Assembly (NCBI GenBank): GCA_009772925.1
Contig: WOUQ01000004.1
Location: 166,566 to 230,565 of the forward strand
Reading direction: 5' to 3'
Source of the DNA: a bacterium
Lineage (GTDB): Bacteria > Pseudomonadota > Gammaproteobacteria > Burkholderiales > Thiobacillaceae
Length of the DNA: 64,000 bases
A model generated the notes under the pieces. The model had not been told where the DNA came from, made no database searches, and saw nothing but the letters and a program-made list of their open reading frames with translations. The translations under genes and the position numbers were made by a program. Shown here one piece after another: positions 18,545-29,592 of this stretch (positions are counted from its first letter, which is position 1; each line of letters begins with the position of its first letter).

Positions 18545-19932
18545 ATCTCTCCGCCCTGCCCGAGCTCCTGCTGACCTGGATGAAAAGCCAGGCCGGCGCT
18601 CTGACGCAGGGCAATCGCGCGGAACAGGCGCTGCCGTTCAAGGTGGGCGCCGAGTACAGCGGCAAGGTGCTCGATCAGTTGGCCAACGGCCGCCATCTGG
18701 TACAGGTGGCCGGGCAGAAGCTGGACATGGGCTTGCCGCGCGGCAGCCAGGTTGGCGACACCGTGCGCCTGACCTTCCTCAATGCCGGGCCCCGACCGAC
18801 CTTTCTGCTGAATACGGCGCCGGTGGCGCCGGTCCAGCCGGTGCGCATTTCCCAGACCGCGCAGCAGGTCAATGCCTTGATGCGCGTCGCCCAGCCGGCC
18901 GCCGCCAGTGCGGCCCCCGCCACCGCCGCGGCAACCCCTGCGGGCGCGCCGAGCGCGGCTGCGCAGAGGGTCGTCCAGGCCGCTGCCAGCGGCATGGTCA
19001 AGAATCTTGCTCCAGCATCCCCGGCCCTGCCGGCTAACACGCCCGCGGCAGCGCCTGCCTCCGCCGCGACGCGCGTGCTGCCGCCGCAGGCCGTGGCGGT
19101 GAGCGCAAGTGCCAAGGCCGCGCGCGCCGTCCAGGGCGCGGCCGCCGGACAAGCCGCTGGCCCGGCGCAGGCCGCGACGGCGTCGCAAGCCGCCGCGCGA
19201 CCCATTGTCGCTAACGTGCTTATCCTGCAAAGCTCCGCGGCGACCCCGCTGCAGGCGCCGATTGCCCTGGCCAGCGCCAACAACGCCCTGCAGGGGCAGG
19301 CCGTCGATGGCATGCGGGCGGCGCTGTCCAGCGGCACCAGTACCCGGCCCGGCGCCCTGGCCGATCCGGCGGCGCCCGGCGCCGGCGTGCTGCCCAACCG
19401 GCTGGCGCAGACCGTGCGCGAGAGCGGCCTGTTCTACGAGTCGCACCTGCAACGCTGGGCCAAGGGCGCCTATCCCTTCGAGGCCCTGCTCAACGAGCCG
19501 CAGGCCAGGCTGGGCCGCGATGCCGCCGCCCAGTCCCGGCTCACCGAACTCGGCGGCATGCCGGAGGAGGCCGCGCGCCTGGCTGGCCGTCAGTTGCAGA
19601 TGCTGGAGGGGGCTCCCTTCCAATGGCAGGGCCTGGCCTGGCCCGGCCAGTGGATGCAATGGCTGGTGGAGAGGCGGGGGGAGGGGCAGGGTGAATACGC
19701 CGGCGAGGAAGAGGGTGCCGCCTGGAATACCGAATTACGCCTGAGCCTGCCGCGCATGGGCGACCTGCATGCCCGCGTCAGCCTGCGCGGCGACGAAGTG
19801 AGCGTGCAGTTGCGCGCCCAGGAAAGCACTACGGCGGACGCGCTGCTCGAGGCCCTGCCCGCCCTGGATGATGCTCTGCGCGCGGCCGGCCTGAGGTCGA
19901 GTCAACTCACGGTGGTGCGGGAGGATCTCTGA
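18541..19932 (+). CDS. fliK: Flagellar hook-length control protein FliK-like
   Basis: 463 aa; Ala/Pro-rich middle, C-terminal FliK-like domain LRLSLPRMGDLHARVSLRGDEVSVQLRAQESTTADALLEALPALDDALRAAGLRSSQLTV. Confidence 0.8.
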   Translation: MNLSALPELLLTWMKSQAGALTQGNRAEQALPFKVGAEYSGKVLDQLANGRHLVQVAGQKLDMGLPRGSQVGDTVRLTFLNAGPRPTFLLNTAPVAPVQPVRISQTAQQVNALMRVAQPAAASAAPATAAATPAGAPSAAAQRVVQAAASGMVKNLAPASPALPANTPAAAPASAATRVLPPQAVAVSASAKAARAVQGAAAGQAAGPAQAATASQAAARPIVANVLILQSSAATPLQAPIALASANNALQGQAVDGMRAALSSGTSTRPGALADPAAPGAGVLPNRLAQTVRESGLFYESHLQRWAKGAYPFEALLNEPQARLGRDAAAQSRLTELGGMPEEAARLAGRQLQMLEGAPFQWQGLAWPGQWMQWLVERRGEGQGEYAGEEEGAAWNTELRLSLPRMGDLHARVSLRGDEVSVQLRAQESTTADALLEALPALDDALRAAGLRSSQLTVVREDL

Positions 19933-20240
19933 TGGCCGGCGGCAAGGATCGCCGCCGCGAGGCCGTCGCCCTGCATTACACCCAGGCGAAGGGCGCGCCG
20001 CGCGTGGTGGCCAAGGGCCGCGGCCTGCTGGCGGAGGAGATCATCGAGCGCGCCAGGACGGCGGGGGTGTTCGTGCACGAATCGCCCGATCTGGTGAATC
20101 TGTTGATGCAGGTGGACCTGGACGACAGCATTCCGCCGGAACTCTACGTTGCCGTGGCGGAGTTGCTGGCCTGGCTCTACCGCCTGGAGCATGGCGGCGT
20201 CGAAACTGGACCCGCCGCCCCGGCATCCCCTACAGCCTGA
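19932..20240 (+). CDS. FlhB C-terminal-domain-like protein (FhlB)
   Basis: 102 aa; AVALHYTQAKGAPRVVAKGRGLLAEEIIERARTAGVFVHESPDLVNLL resembles the cytoplasmic FlhB/EscU domain. Confidence 0.85.
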   Translation: MAGGKDRRREAVALHYTQAKGAPRVVAKGRGLLAEEIIERARTAGVFVHESPDLVNLLMQVDLDDSIPPELYVAVAELLAWLYRLEHGGVETGPAAPASPTA

Positions 20241-22791
20241 GCGATTCCGACAGGTCCTGTTCCAGGGCCAGCCGCGCGGGCGCGCCGCGCAGGTTCTCAC
20301 CAGCCAGAACGAAGACGTCCTCGGCGCGGTTGCCCAGCGTATTGATGCGCGCGGACAGTACGTTGGCGCCATGCCGGTGCAGCAACCGGGCGACCTGGGC
20401 GAGCAGGCCGGGCCGGTCGCCGGCGGTGAAGGTGAGCACGAAATCGCGGCCGTTGTCGCCGGCCGACAGGCTCACCTGGGGTTCGATGGGGAAGGCCTTC
20501 AGGCGCCGCGCCACCTTGCCGCCGGCGGCGGGAGGGGGCGCATCCTGGCGCGCCAATTCGGCGGCAAGTTCATGCTCGATGTAGTTGAGGAAATCCCGAT
20601 ACGCCACCTGGCGCAGTTCCGGGTCCAGGGCGTAGAAGGTATCCAGCGCGTGGCCATCGCGGGTGGTGTGCACGCGCGCGGCGAGGATGGTGTAGCCCAG
20701 CTTCGCGAAGAACGCGCAGATGCGGGCGAACAGGGCTTCCTCGTCGGGCGCGTAGACCAGCACCTCGACGCCTTCCCCAACCGCCGCCAGGCGGGCGCGC
20801 ACGACCAGGGATTCACGGCCGATTACCGGTAGCAGGCGGCGGGTTTGCCAGGCGATGTCGCGCGCATCCTGGCGCAGGAAGTAGACGTCGTCCAGGCGCT
20901 TCCACAGGGCCTCCTCGCTGCCCGGCGGGAAGCCATAGAGGCGCAGTTGCGCGCGCGCCTGCTCCTTCTTTTCCTCGATGCTGTCGGCTTCCGGCGCGCC
21001 GCCTTCGAGTACCCGCCGGGCGGCCAGGTAGAGCTCGCGCGTGAGCTTGTCCTTCCAGGCGTTCCACACCTTCGGGCTGGTACCGCGGATGTCCGCCACG
21101 GTGAGCAGGTAGAGGGCGCTGAGGCGGCGCACATCGCCGCAGCGCGCGGCGAAGGCGGTGATCACCTCGGGGTCGGTCAGGTCCTGTTTCTGCGCCACCT
21201 GCGACAGGGAGAGATGCTCGGCGACCAGCCAGGCCACCATTTCCCCGTCTTCGCGGGGCAGGCCGTGTTCTCGGCAGAAGCGCAGGGCGTCGCGCGCGCC
21301 CAGGCTGGAATGGTCGCCGCCGCGCCCCTTGGCGATGTCGTGGAACAGGGCCGCCAGCAGCAGCAGGTCCTGGCGCTTGCAATCGCCCATCAGGCGGTGG
21401 GCCAGGGGGTATTCGTGGGCGAATTCCGGGACGGCCAGGCGGCGCAGGTTGCGCAGCACCATGAGGATGTGCTCGTCCACCGGGTAGATGTGGAACTGGT
21501 CGTGCTGCATCTGTCCGCTGATGCGGCCGAACAGGGGCAGGTAACGGCCCAGGATGCCTAGCCGGTGCATGAGGCGCAGGCTCAGGGTGACGCCGCGCGG
21601 CTGCGCCAGGAGGCATAGAAAGCGACGGTGATTGTCGGGGTCGCGGCGGAACTTGGCATCGATGCCGCGGCCGGCGCGCCAGAGGGCGCGCAGCAGGCGG
21701 GGCGTGCAGCCGCTCACCGAGGATTCCCGCGCCAGCACCAGGAAGGTGTCCAGCAAGGCGCCGGGTTTGCGCCGGAACAGATCCTCGTCGGCGTCCAGCA
21801 AGTTGCCTTCGGCGCGGAAGTCGGTCGAGCCAGCCAGGGCGTGCGGACGCGGCGTCGGCAACAGGCGGCCGCGCAGGGCGCCGAGCACCAGTTCATTGAT
21901 CAGGCGCAGGTGGCGGGCGGCCCGGAAATAGCGCTGCATCAGCCGTTCCGAGGCGCGCCGGGTGGGACCGGCGGACACCTCCATGGCGCGCGCGATGGGT
22001 TCCTGGAATTCGAACAGCAGGCGGTCCTCGCGCCGCCTGCTGGCCAGATGCAGGCGGATGCGCAGGTGCGAAAGCAGGCGCAGGTCGGCGGCCGCCGAGC
22101 GGGCTTCTTCCGAGGTCAGCAGCCCGGCCCTGGCCAGGCCGGGCAGGCTGGTGGCCAAGCCGGCGGCACGGCTGATCCAGAGGATGGTCTGCACGTCGCG
22201 AAAGCCGCCGGGGCTTTCCTTGAGGTTGGGTTCCAGCAGCAGGGCCACGTCGGTGTGGCGGCCATGGCGGACCTTCTGTTCCAGGATCTTGGCCTGGAAG
22301 AAGGCGCTTACCTCCATGCGGGCGGCCAGGGCATCGCGCAAATGCTCGAACAGCGCGGCCTTGCCGGCGATGCGGCGGGCTTCCAGCAGGGTGGTCTGGA
22401 TGGTGATGTCGCCCGCCGCCTCGCTCAGGCACTCGGACACGCTGCGCACGCTGCTGCCGATGGGCAGGCCGACGTCCCACAGCAGGGCGATGAGGGGCTC
22501 GAAGCGGGCGCGTTCGCCTGCAGGCAGGTCGTCGTCCAGCAGGATGAGCAGATCCACATCGGATTGCGGGAACAGTTCGCCGCGCCCGTATCCGCCTACC
22601 GCCACCAGGCTGGCCTGTTCGGGCAGGTCATGGGCGCGCCAGATCTCCGCCAGGATACGGTCGGTGAGGCCGGCCAGGCCGCGCAGCAAGGGCGACACCC
22701 GTGGCCGCGCCAGATAGGCCTGGAACAGCGCATCGCGCTGCCGCGCGAGGGCCTCCCGCCAGGCGGCGACGCGGGCGAAGTCGGGATTCAT
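20230..22791 (-). CDS. glnD: [Protein-PII] uridylyltransferase
   Basis: 853 aa; nucleotidyltransferase motif VGGYGRGELFPQSDVDLLIL, HD domain (LAALFHDIAKGRGGDHSSLG), two C-terminal ACT domains. Confidence 0.96.
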   Translation of the reverse strand: MNPDFARVAAWREALARQRDALFQAYLARPRVSPLLRGLAGLTDRILAEIWRAHDLPEQASLVAVGGYGRGELFPQSDVDLLILLDDDLPAGERARFEPLIALLWDVGLPIGSSVRSVSECLSEAAGDITIQTTLLEARRIAGKAALFEHLRDALAARMEVSAFFQAKILEQKVRHGRHTDVALLLEPNLKESPGGFRDVQTILWISRAAGLATSLPGLARAGLLTSEEARSAAADLRLLSHLRIRLHLASRRREDRLLFEFQEPIARAMEVSAGPTRRASERLMQRYFRAARHLRLINELVLGALRGRLLPTPRPHALAGSTDFRAEGNLLDADEDLFRRKPGALLDTFLVLARESSVSGCTPRLLRALWRAGRGIDAKFRRDPDNHRRFLCLLAQPRGVTLSLRLMHRLGILGRYLPLFGRISGQMQHDQFHIYPVDEHILMVLRNLRRLAVPEFAHEYPLAHRLMGDCKRQDLLLLAALFHDIAKGRGGDHSSLGARDALRFCREHGLPREDGEMVAWLVAEHLSLSQVAQKQDLTDPEVITAFAARCGDVRRLSALYLLTVADIRGTSPKVWNAWKDKLTRELYLAARRVLEGGAPEADSIEEKKEQARAQLRLYGFPPGSEEALWKRLDDVYFLRQDARDIAWQTRRLLPVIGRESLVVRARLAAVGEGVEVLVYAPDEEALFARICAFFAKLGYTILAARVHTTRDGHALDTFYALDPELRQVAYRDFLNYIEHELAAELARQDAPPPAAGGKVARRLKAFPIEPQVSLSAGDNGRDFVLTFTAGDRPGLLAQVARLLHRHGANVLSARINTLGNRAEDVFVLAGENLRGAPARLALEQDLSESLRL

Positions 22792-22801
22792 GCCATCGGG
22801 T

Positions 22802-23623
22802 TCACGCCGCCGCGGGCGAGGCGAGCGCGACGAAGGCGGGTGGTGGCGGCGAGCCGGCGGACACGGTCAGCACCTCGAAGCCGGTTTCGCTGACCAGCAC
22901 CGTATGCTCCCACTGGCAGGACAGGGAATGGTCCTTGGTCACTACCGTCCAGCCGTCGCCCAGCATGCGGATGTCGCGCCTGCCGGCGTTGATCATGGGT
23001 TCGATGGTGAAGATCATGCCCGCTTGCAGGATCGGGCCGGTATCCGCCTTGCCGTAATGCAGCACCTGCGGTTCCTCGTGGAACTTGCGGCCGATGCCGT
23101 GGCCGCAGAACTCGCGTACCACCGTGTAGCCATGCCTTTCCGCGTGTTTCTGGATGGCGGCGCCGATGTCGCCGAGGCGGACCCCGGGGCGCACGGCGAG
23201 GATGCCCTTCCACATGCACTCGTAGGTCACCTCGGTGAGGCGCCGGGCCTGGATGGAGGGTTCGCCGACGTAGAACATGCGCGAGGTGTCGCCGTGCCAG
23301 CCATCCTTGATGACGGTGATGTCGAGGTTCACCACGTCGCCGTTTTTCAGCTTCTTGTCGCCGGGCACGCCGTGGCAGACCTGGTGGTTGACCGAGGTGC
23401 AGATCGACTTGGGGTAGGGCGCGTGGCCGGGCGGCGCGTAGTTGAGCGGCGCCGGAACACAGCCCTGCACGTCCACCTGGAAATCGTGGCAGAGCTTGTC
23501 CAGTTCGCCGGTGGTGATGCCGGGCTTCACGAAGGGGGAGATGTAGTCCAGCACCTCGGCGGCCAGGCGGCCGGCGATCCGCATTTTTTCGATGTCTTCC
23601 GGGGATTTGATGCTGATGGACAT
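22802..23623 (-). CDS. map: Methionine aminopeptidase type I
   Basis: MSISIKSPEDIEKMRIAGRLAAEVLDYI...CGHGIGRKFHEEP; ATG at 23623 preferred over the ORF start at 23827. Confidence 0.95.
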   Translation of the reverse strand: MSISIKSPEDIEKMRIAGRLAAEVLDYISPFVKPGITTGELDKLCHDFQVDVQGCVPAPLNYAPPGHAPYPKSICTSVNHQVCHGVPGDKKLKNGDVVNLDITVIKDGWHGDTSRMFYVGEPSIQARRLTEVTYECMWKGILAVRPGVRLGDIGAAIQKHAERHGYTVVREFCGHGIGRKFHEEPQVLHYGKADTGPILQAGMIFTIEPMINAGRRDIRMLGDGWTVVTKDHSLSCQWEHTVLVSETGFEVLTVSAGSPPPPAFVALASPAAA

Positions 23624-23730
23624 GGGTAGTACGGCACTCGGGAGGGAAGTCAGGATAGGTAGGCTGGCAGGGCTTGTAAAGCTGGAGCTGTTTTGTCGGG
23701 ATTGGTTCGGCAGAGCCGGGCCGCATGGGC

Positions 23731-24018
23731 TCAGCCGCTGGGACGCTTTTCGAAATGCGGGTAGTCGCCGACCGCCTCGTCCACCTCGATGTTCAACACT
23801 TTCGCCAGGGGCGGACCCCGCCGGCACCAGTCGATGAGCGCGTCGACGCGCGCGGCCTCGCCCTGGACCACGGCTTCCACCGCGCCGCCCGGCCGGTTGC
23901 GCACCCAGCCCGTCACCTCCAGGCCATCGGCGGCCTCGCGCATGGATTCGCGGTACCAGACGCCCTGTACGCGGCCGGTGATGAGGAGGTGGCGGGTGAT
24001 GCGGCCGCTTGGCATCAA
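23731..24018 (-). CDS. acyP: Acylphosphatase
   Basis: 95 aa; GRVQGVWYRESMREAADGLEVTGWVRNRPGGAVEAVVQG. Confidence 0.95.
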   Translation of the reverse strand: MMPSGRITRHLLITGRVQGVWYRESMREAADGLEVTGWVRNRPGGAVEAVVQGEAARVDALIDWCRRGPPLAKVLNIEVDEAVGDYPHFEKRPSG

Positions 24019-24494
24019 TAGCGGCCGTGCTGGCGGGTGATGTAGTTGGTCATTTCCATCTGCTGCACGTTCATGCGCCGCAGGGTGTTGTGCACGCCGC
24101 GGAGGATGGCGCGCATGACCCGGTAGACCAGCAGGGGCTTGCTTTCCAGCAGGGATTCGAAATGGTCGCGTTCCAGGCTGAACACGCGCGCCGGTCCCAC
24201 CGCGCGCAGCGTCGCGGAATGCGGCTCGCCGTCGATGAAGCCGAGTTCGCCCGCCAATTCACCCCTGCGCAGAACGTGCAGGATGACCCACTCCTCGCCA
24301 CCGGTCTTGCGGCTGACCGCCAGGTTGCCGTCGACGACCAGGTGCAGGCGGTTGTCCACCTTGCCCTCCTCGATGAGGATGTCGCCGTCCTTCAACTCCC
24401 GGATTTCGCCGAGATCCTTGAACAGGGCGCATTCGTCGCCGGTGAGGTCCTTGCCCAGGACCGAGCCGAGAATGAAGCATTGCTGGTCGTTCAT
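24015..24494 (-). CDS. Cyclic-nucleotide-binding domain protein without HTH
   Basis: 159 aa; LKDGDILIEEGKVDNRLHLVVDGNLAVSRKTGGEEWVILHVLRRGELAGELGFIDGEPHSATLRA. Confidence 0.88.
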   Translation of the reverse strand: MNDQQCFILGSVLGKDLTGDECALFKDLGEIRELKDGDILIEEGKVDNRLHLVVDGNLAVSRKTGGEEWVILHVLRRGELAGELGFIDGEPHSATLRAVGPARVFSLERDHFESLLESKPLLVYRVMRAILRGVHNTLRRMNVQQMEMTNYITRQHGRY

Positions 24495-24517
24495 GGTGTT
24501 TCTCCTAGAGTCGCTCC

Positions 24518-26602
24518 TTACTTGATGCGCATGCCTGCTTGGGCACCGCTGTCGGGGGAAAGCAGGAAGGGGCCGCCGCGCTCGTCGCTGGCGGCCAGGA
24601 CCATGCCTTCGGATAAGCCGAATTTCATCTTGCGCGGGGCCAGGTTGGCCACCATCACCGTGAGCCGGCCCACCAGGCTTTCCGGCGGGTAGGCCGATTT
24701 GATGCCGGCGAATACGGTGCGGGTTTCCGTGCCCAGGTCGAGGGTGAGCTTGAGCAGCTTGTCCGCGCCCTCCACGTGCTCCGCATGGGCGATGCGGGCG
24801 ACGCGTAAATCCACCTTGCTGAAGTCGTCGATGGCGATGAACCCTTCTCCCGCCGGCGGAGGGGTTTGCGGTGAGGGCGCAACGCCGGATTTTCCCGCAG
24901 TCGCCTGCTGGTGCTCGGCGTGGCGCGCGGGAGCGGGATCCGGCGTAGGGGCCAGGTTCTGCTTGTTCTCTTCCACCATGGCTTCGATCTTCTTGGGGTC
25001 GATGCGGGTCATGAGGTGCTGGTATTCGAGAATGGCGTGGCCCTCGGGTAGAGGTGCCCAGGCGTCCGTCCAGGCCAGCGCGGGAAGGTTGAGGAAGGCT
25101 TCCACCGCCTCCGCCAGCCTGGGCAGGACCGGTTTGAGGTAGAGGGTGAGATCCCGGAACAGGGTCAGGGCGGTGGAGCAGACCTGGTGCAGTTCCGCCT
25201 CGCGGCCCTCCTGCTTGGCCATCTCCCAGGGCTTCCTGTCGGCGATGTAGAGGTTGGCGGCGTCGGCCAGACGCATGATTTCCCGCAGGGCGCGACCGAA
25301 ATCGCGGGATTCGTAACTCTCCGCGATTTCACCCTTGGCGAAGCTGGCCTCGAATTCAGCCGTCGCGGCCCGGTCCACGGGCCCCAGCCTGCCGCCGAAT
25401 TTCTTGCTGATGAACCCCGCGCAGCGGCTGGCGATGTTCACGTACTTGCCCACCAGATCGCTGTTCACCCGCGCGGCGAAGTCTTCCAGGTTGAGGTCGA
25501 TGTCCTCCATGCTGCCGTTGAGCTTGGCGGCGTAGTAGTAGCGCAGCCATTCCGGGTTGAGGTGCTTGAGATAGCTCTCGGCGGTGATGAAGGTACCCCG
25601 GCTCTTCGACATCTTCGAGCCGTTCACCGTGAGAAAGCCGTGGCAGAACACCCCCGAGGGAGTACGGAAGCCGGCGTGATGCAGTTCGGCGGGCCAGAAC
25701 AGGGCGTGGAAGTAGAGGATGTCCTTGCCGATGAAGTGGTAGACCTCCGCCTTGGAGTCGGGTTTCCAATACTCGTCGAAATCCAGGCCATTCTTGCTGC
25801 AATGGTTTTGAAAACTGCCCATGTAGCCGATGGGCGCGTCCAGCCAGACGTAGTAGTACTTGCCCGGCGCGTCGGGAATCTCGAAGCCGAAGTAGGGGGC
25901 GTCGCGGGAAATGTCCCAGTCGGACAGCCCCCCCTCCAGCCATTCGTTCAGCTTGTTGGCCGCCTCCGCCTGGACGTGGGGCGGCACGATCCAGCCGCGC
26001 AGGAAGTCGGCGCAGCGCGGGTCGGAGAGCTTGAAGAAGTAGTGGTCCGAAGTCTTGCGCACCGGCGCCGCACCGGACACGGCGGAATAGGGTGCGATCA
26101 GGTCCGTCGGCTGGTAGGCGGCGCCGCAGGCCTCGCAGGAATCGCCGTACTGGTCCTTGGCGTGGCACTTGGGGCACTCGCCCTTGATGAAGCGGTCCGG
26201 CAGGAACATCGCCTTGACCGGATCGTAGAACTGCTCGATGGCCCGTTTCTCGATGAGCCCGGCGTCACGCAGGCGCGTATAGATGGTGTCGGCGTAATGC
26301 CGGGTTTCCGGACTGTTGGTGGAGTAGTAGTTGTCGAAGTCCACGTGGAAGCCATCGAAATCCCGCTTGTGCTCGTGCCAGACCCGGTCGATCAGGGCTT
26401 CCGGCGTGATGCCTTCCTTCTCCGCCCGCAACATGATGGGCGTACCGTGGGTGTCGTCGGCGCAGCAGTAGATGCAGTCGTGGCCGCGCATCTTCTGGAA
26501 GCGCACCCAGATGTCGGTCTGGATGTATTCCACCAAGTGGCCCAGGTGGATGGAGCCGTTGGCGTAGGGCAGGGCGGAGGTGACGAGGATTTTGCGGGGC
26601 AT
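24518..26602 (-). CDS. metG: Methionyl-tRNA synthetase
   Basis: 694 aa; HLGH, KMSKS, zinc-binding [18 protein letters not shown] and C-terminal tRNA-binding domain. Confidence 0.98.
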   Translation of the reverse strand: MPRKILVTSALPYANGSIHLGHLVEYIQTDIWVRFQKMRGHDCIYCCADDTHGTPIMLRAEKEGITPEALIDRVWHEHKRDFDGFHVDFDNYYSTNSPETRHYADTIYTRLRDAGLIEKRAIEQFYDPVKAMFLPDRFIKGECPKCHAKDQYGDSCEACGAAYQPTDLIAPYSAVSGAAPVRKTSDHYFFKLSDPRCADFLRGWIVPPHVQAEAANKLNEWLEGGLSDWDISRDAPYFGFEIPDAPGKYYYVWLDAPIGYMGSFQNHCSKNGLDFDEYWKPDSKAEVYHFIGKDILYFHALFWPAELHHAGFRTPSGVFCHGFLTVNGSKMSKSRGTFITAESYLKHLNPEWLRYYYAAKLNGSMEDIDLNLEDFAARVNSDLVGKYVNIASRCAGFISKKFGGRLGPVDRAATAEFEASFAKGEIAESYESRDFGRALREIMRLADAANLYIADRKPWEMAKQEGREAELHQVCSTALTLFRDLTLYLKPVLPRLAEAVEAFLNLPALAWTDAWAPLPEGHAILEYQHLMTRIDPKKIEAMVEENKQNLAPTPDPAPARHAEHQQATAGKSGVAPSPQTPPPAGEGFIAIDDFSKVDLRVARIAHAEHVEGADKLLKLTLDLGTETRTVFAGIKSAYPPESLVGRLTVMVANLAPRKMKFGLSEGMVLAASDERGGPFLLSPDSGAQAGMRIK
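24842..24880. repeat. Interspersed palindromic repeat inside metG (linker-encoding)
   Basis: Reverse strand CCCTCACCGCAAACCCCTCCGCCGGCGGGAGAAGGG translates as [12 protein letters not shown]; resembles the intergenic element at 4669. Confidence 0.55.
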
Positions 26603-26718
26603 GAGGCTTCCGGATGCGGTCGGTTCCTTGAGCCACGCATTTTAGCCGCGCCGAAGCCGGGCAAGGAGAAATCACATTGCCCAATGGTGACGCCTTGGAT
26701 AGAATGCGCCCCGACCTT

Positions 26719-26795
26719 AGGCGCGTAGCTCAGCTGGTTAGAGCATCACCTTGACATGGTGGGGGTCGTTGGTTCGAGTCCAATCGCGCCTACCA
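26719..26795 (+). tRNA. tRNA-Val (anticodon GAC)
   Basis: Cloverleaf: AGGCGCG/CGCGCCT acceptor, TTGACAT anticodon loop, TTCGAGT T-loop, encoded CCA. Confidence 0.95.
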
Positions 26796-26887
26796 ACACA
26801 CAGGATGAAACGAAATGATCTTTCGAACTTGTTTGACCGAGCGGATTCCCGTCACGGGTTGAGCCTTGATCTTGTTTCGTCCAGGAA

Positions 26888-26917
26888 AAAAGTGCGGCAG
26901 CCCCGCACTTTTTTTTT
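26888..26917 (+). terminator. Intrinsic terminator between tRNA-Val and thrS
   Basis: AGTGCGG-CAGCC-CCGCACT followed by a 9-nt T run. Confidence 0.75.
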
Positions 26918-26946
26918 GCCGTTGTAGCGGTTTTTCGGAGTAGAGC

Positions 26947-28842
26947 ATGCCCCAGATCAGATTGCCCGATGGTTCCGTCCGCGGATTCGATCATCCGGTG
27001 ACCGTCGCCGAGGTCGCCGCCGGCATCGGCGCCGGCCTGGCGCGCGCGGCACTGGCGGGCAAGGTGGACGGCGGGCTGGTGGATACTTCCTTCCGCATCG
27101 ATCGCGACGCGGACCTGGCCATCATCACCGACAGGGATGCGGAGGGCCTCGACCTGATCCGCCATTCCACCGCGCATCTGCTGGCCTACGCGGTGAAGGA
27201 GCTGTTCCCGGAGGCCCAGGTGACCATCGGCCCGGTCATCGAGGACGGCTTCTACTACGACTTTGCCTACAAGCGGCCCTTCACGCCCGAGGATCTGGCG
27301 GCCATCGAGAAGCGCATGGGCGAACTGGCGAAGAAGGACATTCCCGTCTCCCGCGAGGAATGGGATCGGGACCAGGCGGTGAGTTTCTTCAAATCCATCG
27401 GCGAGCACTACAAGGCGGAACTCATCGCCGCGATTCCCGTCGGCCAGACCATCTCGCTGTACCGGGAGGGCGACTTCGTCGACCTCTGCCGCGGGCCCCA
27501 CGTGCCCTCCACCGGCAAGCTCAAGGCCTTCAAGCTGATGAAGCTGGCGGGCGCCTACTGGCGTGGCGATTCGCGCAACGAGATGCTGCAACGGGTGTAT
27601 GGCACCGCCTGGGCCAACAAGGACGACCTGGCCGCCTACCTGCACCGCCTGGAAGAGGCGGAGAAGCGGGACCACCGCCGCCTGGGCAAGCAGCTCAACC
27701 TGTTCCACCTGCAGGAAGAGTCGCCAGGCATGGTGTTCTGGCATCCGCACGGCTGGGTGCTGTGGCAGGAAATCGAGCAGTACATGCGGCGCAAGTTCAT
27801 CGAGCATGGTTACCTGGAAGTGAAGACCCCCACCATCATGGACCACACGTTGTGGGAGAAGTCCGGCCACTGGGACAACTACCGGGAGAACATGTTCGTC
27901 ACCGCCTCGGAGAACCGGGACTACGCGGTGAAGCCGATGAACTGCCCGGGCCACATCCAAATCTTCAACAACGGCTTGCGCTCCTATCGGGATCTGCCCA
28001 TGCGCATCGCGGAGTTCGGTTCCTGCCACCGCAACGAACCCTCCGGCGCCCTGCACGGGTTGATGCGGGTGCGCGCCTTCACCCAGGACGACGCCCACAT
28101 CTTCTGTTCCGAAGGGCAGATCCAGTCGGAGGTGTCGGCTTTCATCAAGATGCTCCAGGACGTCTACGCCGATTTCGGCTTCCACGACGTGTTGGTCAAG
28201 TTGTCCACCCGGCCCGAGAAACGGGTGGGCTCCGACGAGAGCTGGGATCGGGCCGAGACCGACCTGGCCGCCGCCCTCGACCAGAACGGTCTGAAGTACG
28301 ACCTGCAACCCGGCGAAGGCGCCTTCTATGGCCCGAAGATCGAGTTCACCCTGAAGGATTCCCTGGGCCGCCTGTGGCAGGTGGGCACCATCCAGCTCGA
28401 CTTCAACCTGCCGGTGCGCCTGGGTGCCGAGTTCGTCGACGAGGACAACACCCGCAAGCCGCCGGTCATGCTGCATCGGGCCATCCTGGGCTCCATGGAG
28501 CGTTTCATCGGCATCCTCATCGAGCACTACGCCGGGAATTTCCCCACCTGGCTGGCGCCGGTGCAGGCCGTGGTCATGAACATTACCGACGCCCAGGCCG
28601 AATACGCGAAAGAGGTCACGCAAGCCCTTAAGAAACAAGGCTTCCGCGTGGTTTCGGACTTGAGGAACGAGAAGATTACCTATAAAATCCGCGAGCACTC
28701 CATGCAGCGCGTGCCGTTCCAGGTGGTCGTCGGTGATAAGGAACGCCAGGAAAACAAGCTGGCGATCCGCAAGCGCGGCGGCGAGGACCTGGGCCAGATG
28801 GACTTGCAAGCCTTCGTGGCCAAACTGCGGGAGAGCGAGTGA
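26947..28842 (+). CDS. thrS: Threonyl-tRNA synthetase
   Basis: 631 aa; TGS domain, [21 protein letters not shown], class II motifs. Confidence 0.98.
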   Translation: MPQIRLPDGSVRGFDHPVTVAEVAAGIGAGLARAALAGKVDGGLVDTSFRIDRDADLAIITDRDAEGLDLIRHSTAHLLAYAVKELFPEAQVTIGPVIEDGFYYDFAYKRPFTPEDLAAIEKRMGELAKKDIPVSREEWDRDQAVSFFKSIGEHYKAELIAAIPVGQTISLYREGDFVDLCRGPHVPSTGKLKAFKLMKLAGAYWRGDSRNEMLQRVYGTAWANKDDLAAYLHRLEEAEKRDHRRLGKQLNLFHLQEESPGMVFWHPHGWVLWQEIEQYMRRKFIEHGYLEVKTPTIMDHTLWEKSGHWDNYRENMFVTASENRDYAVKPMNCPGHIQIFNNGLRSYRDLPMRIAEFGSCHRNEPSGALHGLMRVRAFTQDDAHIFCSEGQIQSEVSAFIKMLQDVYADFGFHDVLVKLSTRPEKRVGSDESWDRAETDLAAALDQNGLKYDLQPGEGAFYGPKIEFTLKDSLGRLWQVGTIQLDFNLPVRLGAEFVDEDNTRKPPVMLHRAILGSMERFIGILIEHYAGNFPTWLAPVQAVVMNITDAQAEYAKEVTQALKKQGFRVVSDLRNEKITYKIREHSMQRVPFQVVVGDKERQENKLAIRKRGGEDLGQMDLQAFVAKLRESE

Positions 28843-28848
28843 ACAACC

Positions 28849-28885
28849 CGAGGAGCCGATGCAGCTGATCGGCTCCTCGTTTTTT
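28849..28885 (+). terminator. Intrinsic terminator/attenuator-like hairpin immediately upstream of infC
   Basis: CGAGGAGCCGAT-GCAGCTG-ATCGGCTCCTCG followed by TTTTTT; 12-bp perfect stem. Confidence 0.8.
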
Positions 28886-28898
28886 CAAGGGGCTTGAG

Positions 28899-29420
28899 AT
28901 AGCACAGGACAAGGACACACGGATCAATGGCGAAATCGACGTTTCGCCGGTCCGACTGGTAGGCGCGGACAGTGAGCAGTTGGGTATCGTCAGTCTGCGG
29001 GAAGCGTTGGCCAAGGCCGAAGAGGCCGAACTGGATCTGGTGGAGATTGCCCCACAGGCCCAGCCTCCGGTATGCCGGATCATGGATTACGGCAAGTTCA
29101 GGTACCAGGAGAGCAAGAAGCAGCACGAGGCCAAGCTCAAGCAGAAGCAGATCCAGGTCAAGGAAGTGAAATTCCGGCCGGGTACCGATGAAAACGACTA
29201 CCAGGTCAAGCTGCGCAACCTGATCCGCTTCCTCGGAGAGGGTGACAAGGCGAAAGTGACCTTGCGCTTCCGGGGCCGGGAAATGGCCCACCAGGAGTTC
29301 GGCCTGGACTTGTTGAAGCGGGTGGAAAGCGATCTGACCGAATGGGGTTTGGTCGAGCAGTTCCCCAAGCTGGAAGGGCGCCAGATGATCATGGTGCTGG
29401 CCCCCAAAAAGAAAAAGTGA
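28899..29420 (+). CDS. infC: Translation initiation factor IF-3 (ATA start inferred)
   Basis: In-frame N-terminal extension of ORF 28980 gives [31 protein letters not shown], typical IF-3; first plausible start is ATA at 28899 with AAGGGG upstream. Confidence 0.88.
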   Translation: MAQDKDTRINGEIDVSPVRLVGADSEQLGIVSLREALAKAEEAELDLVEIAPQAQPPVCRIMDYGKFRYQESKKQHEAKLKQKQIQVKEVKFRPGTDENDYQVKLRNLIRFLGEGDKAKVTLRFRGREMAHQEFGLDLLKRVESDLTEWGLVEQFPKLEGRQMIMVLAPKKKK

Positions 29421-29592
29421 TCCGGCATTAGCCGGGTCATCCCGCGCATACCCTAAGGGGCATGAAGGCGGGGATCCAAAGTTTCACGAGGCGGGCGCGG
29501 GCCTCGCAAAAATCCGCGCCGACAAGTGCCGTGTGGCTGGTCAAGCGTTCCCGGTGGGAACCGCCAGGCGGCATCGAAAAATTGGAGCCAAC

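Noticed and set aside
20230-20240. Overlap of fhlB and glnD 3' ends as something unusual
   Set aside because: A short convergent overlap is ordinary in compact bacterial genomes.
29421-29592. Possible IF3/L35 operator RNA structure between infC and rpmI
   Set aside because: No compelling stem or pseudoknot could be defined by eye; needs covariation analysis.
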